A stretch of DNA of 62,350 bases from Desulfurivibrionaceae bacterium. GTDB taxonomy: Bacteria > Desulfobacterota > Desulfobulbia > Desulfobulbales > UBA5123. The stretch's first letter is position 1; each line of letters opens with the position of its first letter. The translations under genes were made by a program, and so were the position numbers. This document shows, one piece after another, positions 35,165-43,931 of this stretch. Below the pieces are notes generated by a model that saw nothing but the letters and a program-made list of their open reading frames with translations, had not been told where the DNA came from and made no database searches. The stretch is from positions 1 through 62,350 of the forward strand of contig JAQYVW010000011.1 in the NCBI GenBank assembly GCA_030145325.1, written 5' to 3'.

Positions 35165-36097
35165 GTGAATAAAATTGTTAAAACTCTGCTGATCACCGTG
35201 GTGGTCGCGCTTATCATCACCGTGATGAACGGATTTTACGTTCTGCCCGAGGGGCAACAAGCGGTGATCACCCAGTTTGGCCGCCCCATTGGGCAGTCGA
35301 TTTCTGAGGCTGGACTTCACTTCAAGACTCCGTTCATTCAGGACGCCACCTTTTTTGAGAAGCGGATCCTGATCTGGGACGGAGATCCAAACCAGATCCC
35401 CACCAATGATAAAACCTTTGTCTATCTGGATGTCACCGCCCGCTGGCGGATTGCCGATCCGTTGCTCTTTTTGCAGGCGGTGAATAATGTCAGTCGCGCC
35501 CAGTCCATCCTTGATGATATCCTCGACGGCACGGTGCGCGATCTGGTGAACAAGAACGATCTGGTGGAGATTATCCGCAGCTCCGACTGGGCCACCACCG
35601 CAGGGGCGGTGGTGGATAAAGAAGGCAAAAAACGGGAAGCGATTCTTTTGGGTCGGGACAAGATCGCAGCTATGATTCTCGATGCAGCATCGAAGGTGAC
35701 GCCACAGTACGGGATTGAGCTCGTTGAGGTGATGTTTAAGCGGGTCAATTATATCGAAACGGTGCGGCGTAAGGTTTATGACCGGATGATTTCCGAACGC
35801 AAGCGGATTGCCGCTGAGAAGCGATCGCTGGGTGAGGGGCAGAAGGCGGAGATTATGGGTAAGGTGCAGCGTGAGCTGAAGGAGATTACTTCGGCGGCCA
35901 CCCGTGAGGGGCAGGAGATCAAGGGTAAGGCAGATGCAGAGGCAACCCGAATCTATGCCCAGGCTTATAACAAAGATCCAGAGTTTTACTCATTTTATAA
36001 AACCCTAGAGAGTTATAAAAACTCTCTGGGCAGTAATACCAAGATGATTCTTTCCTCTGACTCTCAGTTCTATAAGTATTTGGATTCCGCTCATTAA
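35165..36097 (+). CDS. hflC: HflC, FtsH protease modulator
   Basis: 310 residues from a GTG. A membrane helix (TLLITVVVALIITVMNGFYVL) is followed by the Band 7 domain (EGQQAVITQFGRPIGQSISEAGLHFK). The C-terminal FYSFYKTLESYKNSLGSNTKMILSS motif is typical. MITE copy 3 begins three bases after the stop codon. Confidence 0.95.
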   Translation: MNKIVKTLLITVVVALIITVMNGFYVLPEGQQAVITQFGRPIGQSISEAGLHFKTPFIQDATFFEKRILIWDGDPNQIPTNDKTFVYLDVTARWRIADPLLFLQAVNNVSRAQSILDDILDGTVRDLVNKNDLVEIIRSSDWATTAGAVVDKEGKKREAILLGRDKIAAMILDAASKVTPQYGIELVEVMFKRVNYIETVRRKVYDRMISERKRIAAEKRSLGEGQKAEIMGKVQRELKEITSAATREGQEIKGKADAEATRIYAQAYNKDPEFYSFYKTLESYKNSLGSNTKMILSSDSQFYKYLDSAH

Positions 36098-36099
36098 GT

Positions 36100-36185
36100 A
36101 GTGTCTGTCTATAAATGGTCTTTTCGGAGTCTCGCAAGCTCGCTTACCTGATCTCCGCAAAGATCTTCATTTATGGACAGGTACT
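36100..36185. mobile_element. MITE-like inverted-repeat element, copy 3 (86 bp, internally deleted)
   Basis: Ends AGTGTCTGTCTATAAATG and CATTTATGGACAGGTACT, flanked by a perfect AAGT duplication (36096-36099 and 36186-36189). It keeps the CGGAGTC...GCTTACCTG part and lacks the ~80-bp central A-run hairpin of the other copies. The left duplication overlaps the hflC stop. Its right edge supplies the TAG stop of the next minus-strand gene. Confidence 0.9.
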
Positions 36186-36873
36186 AAGTAGTCGGCGTTG
36201 GTTCGTCCCCGTCGCCCGCAGTGGGGTAGACGGGTCGGTGCTTGGCGCTGTCATAAGGAATACGTCCCTTCTTGGCGAGCTTTTCTTCCAGGGCGGCAAG
36301 TTCGCGTTCGCCTAGGAGGTGGTCGCGATCCAGTTGCTCAAAGCGACAGTGACAGCTGGTAAGTTGCCCGTCGCACCAAGGGCAAACTTCCACTGGACAT
36401 CCCAGCACATGTTTTTCACCGTCTGCCGCCGCGCAGGCCGGGCAAAGCTGTTCGTCTTGATGGGCCGGGGTGTGTTCTGAAAAGTTCGTCAGGTTGGTTG
36501 TCTTTTTTAGAAAATCTTCTCGACTCCCCAGTTCAAAAAAATCACGTATTTCCTTGTCCCAGACTCCATCCTTGCCATCGCCAAGAAATTCGGCCTTGTT
36601 CACCGTGACCAGGTAGAAGTAGGCGGAATGATAGGTGATGGCGGCGATCAGAAAAGCTCCTTGGCGGCGTGCCAGTAAGCGTAATTCACGAACGGTGTCG
36701 TCAAGTCCTTCCGGCAGGTAGCTGTAGAAGGCGCTAAGGAGGTTGATGGCAATAATATCGGTTTGGTAGCGATTCAGCAGTTGCCGGGCTTCCACCATTT
36801 GTTCGGCTGGAACCGCATACTTCATCAGCAGGAGGATGTCTTCTTTTTGTTGGGCAAGGGTTTTTATAGTCAT
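36184..36873 (-). CDS. Uncharacterised protein with cysteine-rich zinc-binding tail
   Basis: 229 residues, soluble. The C-terminal region has CPACAAADGEKHVLGCPVE, then CPWCDGQLTSCHCRFEQL, a dense cysteine array that should bind zinc. The N-terminal ~130 residues are unassigned. The stop codon TAG is formed at the junction of MITE copy 3 and its flank, so the original end may have been different. It lies 35 bp downstream of thiE on the same strand. Confidence 0.7.
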   Translation of the reverse strand: MTIKTLAQQKEDILLLMKYAVPAEQMVEARQLLNRYQTDIIAINLLSAFYSYLPEGLDDTVRELRLLARRQGAFLIAAITYHSAYFYLVTVNKAEFLGDGKDGVWDKEIRDFFELGSREDFLKKTTNLTNFSEHTPAHQDEQLCPACAAADGEKHVLGCPVEVCPWCDGQLTSCHCRFEQLDRDHLLGERELAALEEKLAKKGRIPYDSAKHRPVYPTAGDGDEPTPTT

Positions 36874-36908
36874 GGTCTTTGGGGTGGCAAGAGGGTTGTG
36901 CCGGGAGT

Positions 36909-37577
36909 CTACCGGTTGCTGTTGCTGATGAAGTTGATCCAGCGGCTGGTTTCGGTACCGATGTTATCGGCCTGAGTGAGGGCGGTGACCACCGCGATGC
37001 GGCGGGCGCCAACCTTGGTTAATTCTTGGAGGTGGTTAAATTTAATCCCGCCCATCACTGTAAAGGGTAGTTGGCATTGAGCCGCGAAGGTCGGGATGGC
37101 TTCAGGCCCCAAAAAGGTTGTGAGTCGTTTCTTGGTTTTGGTGGGGTAGATTGGGCCGATGTTGAAATAGGACGCACCGCGAGTCTTGGCGGTGGCGGCT
37201 TGTTCGATGGTGTTGGCTGAAACACCGATGATTAGTTCCGGGGCCAGGGCTCTGGCTGCTTCAGCAGGAATATCCGAGTTGCCCAGGTGAATGCCGTCGG
37301 CGTTAACCGCCAAGGCGATGTCCAGTCGATTGTTGATGATAAGCAGGGCACCGGCGGCTTCGGTCTGACGGCGAAAATGGATGGCCTTTTCGTACAGTTC
37401 CCGGTCGTTTGCTTCTTTATCGCGCAGCTGGACGATGCGGGCGCCGCCGGCAAGAACCTCGTCTAGCCATTGTTCGTCGCTACGACCATTGCCCAGGGCT
37501 TGGCAAGAGACTGGATAAACAGTTACTTGGTGGAGAAAAATATCCATTCGCTGATGGAGTGATGTGCTGGTAACCAT
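36909..37577 (-). CDS. thiE: Thiamine phosphate synthase
   Basis: A 222-residue TIM-barrel enzyme joining HMP-PP and thiazole phosphate to thiamine phosphate. Key signatures are IVQLRDKEANDRELYEKA, LLIINNRLDIALAVNADGIHLGNSD, YFNIGPIYPTKTK and MGGIKFNHLQEL. Start uncertain between Met1 (37577) and Met11. Confidence 0.93.
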   Translation of the reverse strand: MVTSTSLHQRMDIFLHQVTVYPVSCQALGNGRSDEQWLDEVLAGGARIVQLRDKEANDRELYEKAIHFRRQTEAAGALLIINNRLDIALAVNADGIHLGNSDIPAEAARALAPELIIGVSANTIEQAATAKTRGASYFNIGPIYPTKTKKRLTTFLGPEAIPTFAAQCQLPFTVMGGIKFNHLQELTKVGARRIAVVTALTQADNIGTETSRWINFISNSNR

Positions 37578-37787
37578 GTGTATTCACCGGGGAAAAGTGC
37601 TTCTGGCTTGCTTGCGGGGCAGATTTACTTTACAATAGCCGATTTGTAATTATATTTCACGTCGGGTTTCGGTCTTTTTGCACGTTCCGAGGTGTTTTTT
37701 TAAACCCGTGGCCTGTTATCGCTTCTTTTGGATTTTATTCGCAGGCATTTTTGATTCAAGGCGGGAAGGAAATGGAAGGAAAATGAT

Positions 37788-39101
37788 ATGAGTGATGTGC
37801 ATACTGGTAAAAAGGTAAAAATCGAGTTGGACGGCAAGACGTATGAGCTGCCGGTGGTCGAAGGATCGGAGGGAGAGCGGGCTATTGATATCCGTTCTTT
37901 GCGCGCCCAGACTGGTTACATTACCCTTGATTCTGGCTATATGAATACTGGCTCCTGTCGAAGTAATATTACTTTTCTGGATGGAGAGAAGGGCGTTCTC
38001 CAGTACCGTGGTTATGCCATTGATGAACTGGCCGAACATTGTACCTTTGTTGAGGTTGCCTATCTGTTGGTACATGGTGCCCTGCCCACTGCCGATCAGT
38101 TGCGGAATTTCAGTGAGATGCTTGGCCGTTTTGCCATGATTCATGAGGATATGGTTCATTTCTTTGATCGTTTCCCTCCTTACTCGTCGCCCATGTCCAT
38201 CCTTTCCACCATGGTCAACTCGCTCTGTAATTTCTACCCGGAGATGACCGAGAATCCGTTGGAAAATATCGATGCCATGGCTGCCCGGCTTCTTTCCAAG
38301 GTCCGAACCATTGCCGCTTTTTCCTATAAGAAGTCTTTGGGGCAACCGGTGGTTTATCCGCGCCATGATCTTTCCTATTGCGCTAATTTTATGAACATGA
38401 TGTTCGACTCACCGGTTGCGCCCTATGAGGTTAACGACAAGGTGGTGGCGGCCTTGAACAAGCTCTTGATCCTGCACGGCGATCATGAGCAGAACTGCTC
38501 TACTTCAACGGTGCGGTTGGTGGGCAGTGCCCGGGTTAATCTTTATGCCTCTATTTCTGCTGGCATCAGCGCTCTTTGGGGTCCTTTGCACGGCGGTGCT
38601 AATCAAGCGGTGATGGAGATGCTGGAGACCATTCATAGCGAAGGCGGTGGTTATCGGAAGTTTATTGAAAAGGCCAAGGATCCTAAAGATCCTTTCCGGC
38701 TGGTGGGCTTTGGCCACCGGGTCTACAAGACCCATGATCCTCGGTCGCGAATCCTCAAACAGGCTTGTGATGATGTTTTGGTCTCTTTGAATGTGGTTGA
38801 TGATCCTTTGCTGGAGATTGCCAAGGAACTTGAGGAGGTGGCTCTGCGGGATGAATACTTTATTGAGCGCAACCTCTATCCCAACGTGGATTTTTATAGT
38901 GGTATCATTTACCGAGCCATGGGTATCCCTTCCGACATGTTTACGGTGATGTTTGCTCTGGGCCGTTTGCCAGGCTGGATCGCGCACTGGATAGAGATGT
39001 GGAATGATCCTGATTCGCGGATCGGGCGGCCACGGCAGATATATGTCGGCCCGAAGTTGAAGCCGTTTGTACCTCTGGCGCAAAGAACCAGTGGTGAATG
39101 A
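37788..39101 (+). CDS. gltA: Citrate synthase
   Basis: 437 residues, type II (hexameric) length. The catalytic His regions are WGPLHGGANQAVMEML and VGFGHRVYKTHDPR, with the Asp in VDFYSGI. It joins acetyl-CoA and oxaloacetate. An upstream gap of 210 bp holds its promoter, and a strong terminator follows. Confidence 0.96.
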   Translation: MSDVHTGKKVKIELDGKTYELPVVEGSEGERAIDIRSLRAQTGYITLDSGYMNTGSCRSNITFLDGEKGVLQYRGYAIDELAEHCTFVEVAYLLVHGALPTADQLRNFSEMLGRFAMIHEDMVHFFDRFPPYSSPMSILSTMVNSLCNFYPEMTENPLENIDAMAARLLSKVRTIAAFSYKKSLGQPVVYPRHDLSYCANFMNMMFDSPVAPYEVNDKVVAALNKLLILHGDHEQNCSTSTVRLVGSARVNLYASISAGISALWGPLHGGANQAVMEMLETIHSEGGGYRKFIEKAKDPKDPFRLVGFGHRVYKTHDPRSRILKQACDDVLVSLNVVDDPLLEIAKELEEVALRDEYFIERNLYPNVDFYSGIIYRAMGIPSDMFTVMFALGRLPGWIAHWIEMWNDPDSRIGRPRQIYVGPKLKPFVPLAQRTSGE

Positions 39102-39130
39102 CAGTTCCTCACCCCATCGACTGAGCTACA

Positions 39131-39162
39131 GGCCGCTTCCTTTAGGTAGCGGCTTTTTTTTT
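39131..39162 (+). terminator. Intrinsic terminator of gltA
   Basis: GCCGCT, loop of about 10 nt, AGCGGC, then nine T. It lies 30 bp after the stop. Confidence 0.85.
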
Positions 39163-39303
39163 GTCGATAACTCGGGCGAGGTGGTTTGTCTCTGTGGGAA
39201 CTTTTGTTTCTCAATCGTAGTCGTGATATAATGAGGGTTCAAGTTCAAGATGGTTGGTTGCTTGGTTGCAGTGGTCATGGTTTATGTTGAAAAGAGGTAG
39301 GTA

Positions 39304-40278
39304 ATGGCTGGGATAAATACTCTCTTGTCGACAATTCCCGCCCCGAGGATGAGGGGTGGCGTTACTTCACCACCGGTTGTTGGTAGTCCTGAGCCGCAAG
39401 GTTCGGAGAGGGCACGAACCGGGATGGGGGGAGATACCTTTGCGCAGGGGCAATGGTGGAAGAATAGGGGTCAACCTGGCGGAAGTGAGCCTGGTGCCGG
39501 TGATTGGCAGGCGAAGGTTGCTTTGCGGGCTTATGGCGCGCAGCAGGGAAAAGGTTCGGTGGCAGGCGGTGGAGATGGTTCTCCAGATGCCGTGGCTGAT
39601 CCGGTTGCCGGAGGGAAGTCGGGAGAGGGGGGCGGCGAAGAAAAAGCGGTAGAGAAGAAAGGCGAAACATCGGAAGAGCAGGAGGTTGCTTCGTCTGGGG
39701 GGGAGTTGACTCCGGAGGAGCGGCAGATTGTTGCGCAATTACAGGTGACGGATACTCAAGTTCGCGCCCATGAGCAAGCCCATCTCGCCGCTGCTGGCGG
39801 CTATGCCACCAGTGGCGCTTCTTTTAGTTATCAAAGCGGGCCGGACGGCAGACGGTATGCCATTGGCGGTGAGGTGCAGATTGATACCTCCAGTGAGTCT
39901 GATCCTGAAAAAACCATTCGGAAGATGGGGGTAGTGCGGGCGGCGGCTTTGGCTCCAGCTAATCCGTCATCGCAGGATCGTAGCGTTGCGGCCACTGCTA
40001 CAACTAGAATTGTCGAAGCGCAGAGGGAGTTTCAAGCGATGCGGGCGGAAGAGGCCGAGCTAAGAAGTGCTGAGGCGGTGGCAAAGAGAGAAGAGGCGCA
40101 ACAGGAAGGATCTGAAGGTGATCGTTCTGGTGCGGCCGGTTCGCAAGGTGATGCGGCCGGGGGGGCTGGCGGCAGGGGCGGGCATGTGGCGATGCAGCGT
40201 TATGGTGAAAACGCAAATTCTGCCGGAAGTGGTAATCTTAACGGTGAAAAGCGGCTTGGGGTGAACCTTGCCGTGTAG
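39304..40278 (+). CDS. SprA-related / CJM1_0395-type putative metalloprotease
   Basis: 324 residues. The N-terminal ~135 are low-complexity, rich in Gly, Ser and charged residues. A core at about 135-250 has ELTPEERQIVAQLQ and the zinc-type RAHEQAHLAAAGGYATSG (HExxH). It continues DGRRYAIGGEVQIDTS and RAAALAPANPSSQD, as in PF12118 proteins. The substrate and location are unknown; there is no clear signal peptide. Confidence 0.8.
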   Translation: MAGINTLLSTIPAPRMRGGVTSPPVVGSPEPQGSERARTGMGGDTFAQGQWWKNRGQPGGSEPGAGDWQAKVALRAYGAQQGKGSVAGGGDGSPDAVADPVAGGKSGEGGGEEKAVEKKGETSEEQEVASSGGELTPEERQIVAQLQVTDTQVRAHEQAHLAAAGGYATSGASFSYQSGPDGRRYAIGGEVQIDTSSESDPEKTIRKMGVVRAAALAPANPSSQDRSVAATATTRIVEAQREFQAMRAEEAELRSAEAVAKREEAQQEGSEGDRSGAAGSQGDAAGGAGGRGGHVAMQRYGENANSAGSGNLNGEKRLGVNLAV

Positions 40279-40338
40279 TTTTGCTAATGGATGTTAGCGC
40301 CTAATCCCATCTTGCTGTCGATCCTTTTCTGGTTTTTT

Positions 40339-40542
40339 TCATAAACTCCCGCACATATCTTTGTAGTTGCTGCATTCGCGTTGATTGATGAATGGGCAGC
40401 TTTCTTTCCTGAACCACTGGAGCTTCGGGCACCAGTAGCGATCCTTGAAAGGCTCGTTGCAGCCAGTTGGGGTCAGTTGTTGGCGTTCAGTGCAGCCGTG
40501 TTTGACCATCTTGTTCTCGACGGTAAATTTCCAGAGTTTCAT
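40339..40542 (-). CDS. Small cysteine-rich protein
   Basis: 67 residues with six cysteines (HGCTERQQL, TGCNEPF, WCPKLQ, SCPFINQRECSNY, DMCGSL). GAGGAGG sits just before two adjacent ATG codons; the second (40542) has better spacing. Cysteine density and a strong ribosome site make it real. Possibly a metal-binding or disulfide-rich peptide; family unknown. Confidence 0.65.
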   Translation of the reverse strand: MKLWKFTVENKMVKHGCTERQQLTPTGCNEPFKDRYWCPKLQWFRKESCPFINQRECSNYKDMCGSL

Positions 40543-40771
40543 CATTAACCTCCTCGTCGGTAATGGTTCTGGGCTTGGCGCTGGCTGTCTGCGTCCTTAC
40601 TTACCTTATCGGCCCATGGCAGGAATTAATTAAGCGGTTGTTGACGAACCGCACTTGCTGTGGTACTTGGTATCCTTTTGTATTTGTTTACAAAGGCCCA
40701 TGAATCAGGCGGATAGATGTAGCGGTCGTCTTATCCTTGGGCGTTTTTTCATTCCTTTGGGAGTATATGAA

Positions 40772-42076
40772 ATGCGGACTGATATCGTACATATTGGTGC
40801 CGGGGAACTTACTTACGAGATTCGCAACATCGTTAATGTTGGCGAAAAACTCGAAAAGCTCGGAATCAAGGTTTATTGGGAGAATATTGGCGATCCCATC
40901 TATAAGGGAGAGGTGATCCCGGAATGGATGAAGGATATCGTTGCTGAGTATGTCAGGGATGACCTGACCTACGGTTACTGCCCTACCCGTGGTGTATTGT
41001 CCACCCGGCAGTTCATCGCCGAGCAGACCAATCAGCGTGGTGGCGCCCAGATCAGCCCCGAGGATATCCTTTTCTTTAATGGCCTGGGTGATGCGATCAG
41101 CAAGGTCTTCGGTTTCTTGAAACGGACGGCTCGGGTGGTGGTGCCCACTCCCAGTTACACCACTCATTCCTCTGCTGAGGCGGCCCATGCCGCCGACCGA
41201 CCAGTTTCCTATATGCTTGATCCCGACAATAATTGGTATCCAGATCTCGATGATTTGGAGAAGAGGATCAAGTACAACCACACCGTGGCGGGGATTTTAA
41301 TCATCAACCCGGATAATCCCACCGGTGCCGTCTATCCAGAGAAGATCCTGCGCGGAATGGTGGAGCTGGCCCGCAAATATGACCTGTTTATCATCTGTGA
41401 CGAGGTGTACCAGAATATCACTTATAACGGGCAACATTCTCTGCCGTTGTCCGATGTCATCGGCGATGTGCCGGGGATGGCCATGCGCGGTATCTCTAAG
41501 GAAATGCCTTGGCCCGGATCCCGTTGTGGCTGGATCGAGTTCTATAACGCGCATCGGGATCCGATGTTCGAACAATACATGAACTCGTTGCTCAATGCCA
41601 AAATGGTGGAGGTTTGCTCCACCACCTTGCCCCAGAAGGTGCTGCCGGCGGTGATCAGTCATCCTGAATATCCGGCCCATCTTCAGGAGCGCATCAAGCG
41701 GTATGAGAAATACTCAAATATCGCCTATGACGTGTTTAAAGAGGTAGATGGCCTGAAGGTGAATCGTACCAACGGCGCTTTCTATATGAGTATTGTTTTT
41801 GAGGAAGGGCGGGTCAACCACCAGCAAACCTTGCCCATAGATCTCAAAGAGGTTCGAGAGCATGTTGAATCGCTGGTGGGCGCTGCCAATGTGTCGCTGG
41901 ATAAACGGTTCGTCTATTACCTGCTGGGGGCCACCGGCGTTTGTGTGGTGCCGCTTTCTTCCTTTGCCACTGAATTACAGGGCTTCCGGATGACCTTGTT
42001 GGAGCGCGACGAGGAGCGGTTTCGGAAAATAGTCGGCATCATCGCCGAGGCCATTAATCAGTACCTCGCCTCGTAA
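40772..42076 (+). CDS. PLP-dependent aminotransferase, class I/II
   Basis: 434 residues from ATG 40772 (MRTDIVHIGAGELTYEIR), with GGAG upstream; the longer frame adds a non-conserved hydrophobic stretch. Fold type I features: NPDNPTGAVYPE, IICDEVYQNITYNG and the PLP lysine in RGISKEMPWPGSRCGWIEF. Probably an amino acid-keto acid transaminase; the exact substrate cannot be told from the sequence. Confidence 0.88.
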   Translation: MRTDIVHIGAGELTYEIRNIVNVGEKLEKLGIKVYWENIGDPIYKGEVIPEWMKDIVAEYVRDDLTYGYCPTRGVLSTRQFIAEQTNQRGGAQISPEDILFFNGLGDAISKVFGFLKRTARVVVPTPSYTTHSSAEAAHAADRPVSYMLDPDNNWYPDLDDLEKRIKYNHTVAGILIINPDNPTGAVYPEKILRGMVELARKYDLFIICDEVYQNITYNGQHSLPLSDVIGDVPGMAMRGISKEMPWPGSRCGWIEFYNAHRDPMFEQYMNSLLNAKMVEVCSTTLPQKVLPAVISHPEYPAHLQERIKRYEKYSNIAYDVFKEVDGLKVNRTNGAFYMSIVFEEGRVNHQQTLPIDLKEVREHVESLVGAANVSLDKRFVYYLLGATGVCVVPLSSFATELQGFRMTLLERDEERFRKIVGIIAEAINQYLAS

Positions 42077-42099
42077 TCTTCCTCTTTCTCTGTAGACGT

Positions 42100-42136
42100 A
42101 AAAAAGCCCCTGCCTGTTGGTAAGGGGCTTTTTTTT
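42100..42136. terminator. Bidirectional terminator
   Basis: AAAAAAGCCCCTGCC, short loop, GGTAAGGGGCTTTTTTTT. It is shared by the aminotransferase and the convergent carbonic-anhydrase-like gene. Confidence 0.85.
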
Positions 42137-42157
42137 GTGTCATGGCGGTGGGGTAGT

Positions 42158-42970
42158 TTATTTGCTGCCGCCTTTCTTGCGCAGGGGGCGAAAGCGACCG
42201 ATATGGGTATTGATTAATTTCTGTTGCAGACGGTTCATCAATCGTAACCGTTTGATCTTGCTGTCCTTTCGTTCGTTGTTGACATTGGTGATGATCAGGC
42301 ATCCGGGGCCGCGGGCATAGAGATTGGCAAGATCGATGATCCCTCCCACCACCACCAGGCGTCCACCGTGGATCCGTTCTTGATACCGTTGTACCGCTTG
42401 CTCTACTTGGAAATCGACATTGGCTTCGGCAGTGCGGAGCAGTTGTTCGGTGGGGTTCGGATTTTTGCTGTTTTTACCCTGCGGGGCGGGATGGGCAAGG
42501 GGGAGGTGGAGATGGTCCAAGTCTTTACGGATGGAGCCGTCCATGTCCTGATAACCTTCCTTGAAGAGACGAATGGCCAGGCTGTCGGTGCTGCCGGTGA
42601 TTAGGAGGATGGGGGTGTGCAGGTGGCGGACTCCGAAATCAATGCTCCCCAATGAGGTTGCCAGTTGATTACCAAGGTTGCGGATGGTGTAGATTGGTTT
42701 CCCTGGAGCGTTAAGGATCAGCCGTTCTTCCAGGCGGGCGTCGGCGTCGGTTAGCCAGGTCAGGTAGGGGGTCTTGAGTTCGGTGAGGTCAGTGTTGGCC
42801 TTAATCTTGTTGGCAAACTGTTGGTTGGTGGTGAGAACCTTTTCCATAACCTCAAATGGTGGCAGTCCGGCCCGGAGTTTGCGCACGGGCTGCATTTCGG
42901 CAGCGCTGCTGGTGACTTGTCCGGCAAGGATACAAAAAGTGAGTAAAAATAAGAAAAAATTTCTGGGCAT
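42158..42970 (-). CDS. Secreted beta-carbonic-anhydrase homologue lacking zinc ligands
   Basis: 270 residues with an N-terminal signal peptide (MPRNFFLFLLTFCILAGQVTSSAA). The body follows beta-CA order: LTDADARLEERLIL where CxDSRxxPExI is expected, YTIRNLGNQLATSLGSIDFGVRHL matching VIRNAGN...SLEYAVEHL, and PILLITGSTDSLAIR where the HxxCG zinc site should be. Later EANVDFQVEQAVQRYQERIHGGRLVVVGGIIDL matches the EANV/GRL-VVGAxYDL helix-strand. Both cysteines and the histidine ligand are missing, but the D-x-R pair is kept. It is probably not a carbonic anhydrase; role unknown. Confidence 0.75.
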   Translation of the reverse strand: MPRNFFLFLLTFCILAGQVTSSAAEMQPVRKLRAGLPPFEVMEKVLTTNQQFANKIKANTDLTELKTPYLTWLTDADARLEERLILNAPGKPIYTIRNLGNQLATSLGSIDFGVRHLHTPILLITGSTDSLAIRLFKEGYQDMDGSIRKDLDHLHLPLAHPAPQGKNSKNPNPTEQLLRTAEANVDFQVEQAVQRYQERIHGGRLVVVGGIIDLANLYARGPGCLIITNVNNERKDSKIKRLRLMNRLQQKLINTHIGRFRPLRKKGGSK

Positions 42971-43089
42971 GACCTCTCTCCGCTGACGACAAAATGACGG
43001 TTACCCCGTTGTTTTGACGGGTTTTTTTGCGTGAATTCAGCCCCCAGAGTACCAGACTCAACACCGGCGGTCAAATGCCGGTTGGTGAC

Positions 43090-43118
43090 TTGACAACGAA
43101 AAGGTGCATACTTATTGT
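43090..43118 (+). promoter_or_regulatory. Sigma-70-type promoter for grpE-dnaK
   Basis: TTGACA (43090-43095), 17 bp, TATTGT (43113-43118), about 157 bp before grpE. No CIRCE repeat or clear sigma-32 site is seen. A hairpin with T-run (about 43002-43026) lies upstream and would insulate it. The rest of the 305-bp gap shows nothing else. Confidence 0.5.
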
Positions 43119-43274
43119 TCCTCTCAATTGCGAAATAAACCACCTCTGCCGGGTACGCCGCAAGCTTGTTGGGACGGTGGAACTCGTTGTCAGGTGGCGA
43201 AAATTGAAAATGATCACTGCGCGATGTGACCGGCAGTGATGGCAGAGAATATTTCTTATCTTCAGGAGGAGTCG

Positions 43275-43871
43275 GTGACAAAAAAATCCAAAGGCAAGGC
43301 GGAGACGCCTGCCGAGGTAGATACCACAGCAGCAGAAACGGCGGCGGTTGAGCTGGAAGTTGATGCGGAAGGGGAGGCCACGGTAACGGCTGATGATACG
43401 GTGGACGAAACCTCCAAGCTTGCCGAAGAATTGGCAACGGCTCGGGCGGAAGCTGATGAAAGCCGAGACAAGATGTTGCGGATGGCAGCTGAACTGGAAA
43501 ATTTCAAGAAACGTACTGCCCGAGAGAAAGAGACTTCTCTGCGGTATGCTGAAGAGAATATTCTCAAGGAATTGCTTCCCACCCTGGACAATCTGGAGAT
43601 GGCAGTTCAGCAGGGGCAAGGCGGCGAGAATGGTAATGCCCTGCTGGAGGGGGTTGAGATGACCATCAAGGGTTTACGGACCTGTCTTGAGAAATTTGGA
43701 CTACAAGCCATCGAGAGTGTGGGGCAGGTTTTTGATCCCAATTTTCATGAGGCCCTGGCCATGGAGGCCAGCGAAGAGTTTGAGAATAATACTGTCCTTA
43801 AGGAATTTCAAAAGGGATATATGTACAAGGAACGTTTGCTGCGGGCGGCCAAGGTTATCGTTGTCGGCTGA
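43275..43871 (+). CDS. grpE: GrpE, DnaK nucleotide exchange factor
   Basis: 198 residues from GTG 43275, which follows AGGAGGAG; upstream in-frame starts lack a ribosome site. An acidic N-terminal tail, long helix (MAAELENFKKRTAREKETSLRYA), then VGQVFDPNFHEAL and GYMYKERLLRAAKVIV at the end, as in the family. Directly upstream of dnaK. Confidence 0.95.
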   Translation: MTKKSKGKAETPAEVDTTAAETAAVELEVDAEGEATVTADDTVDETSKLAEELATARAEADESRDKMLRMAAELENFKKRTAREKETSLRYAEENILKELLPTLDNLEMAVQQGQGGENGNALLEGVEMTIKGLRTCLEKFGLQAIESVGQVFDPNFHEALAMEASEEFENNTVLKEFQKGYMYKERLLRAAKVIVVG

Positions 43872-43931
43872 GGCATAGGCCCTGAAAAAAATTATTTTAT
43901 CCAGAACTAATCTGTATAAGGAGAATATGGA

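Noticed and set aside
42971-43274. CIRCE or sigma-32 control of grpE-dnaK
   Set aside because: No TTAGCACTC/GAGTGCTAA repeat and no clear sigma-32 hexamers; a sigma-70-type promoter is seen instead.
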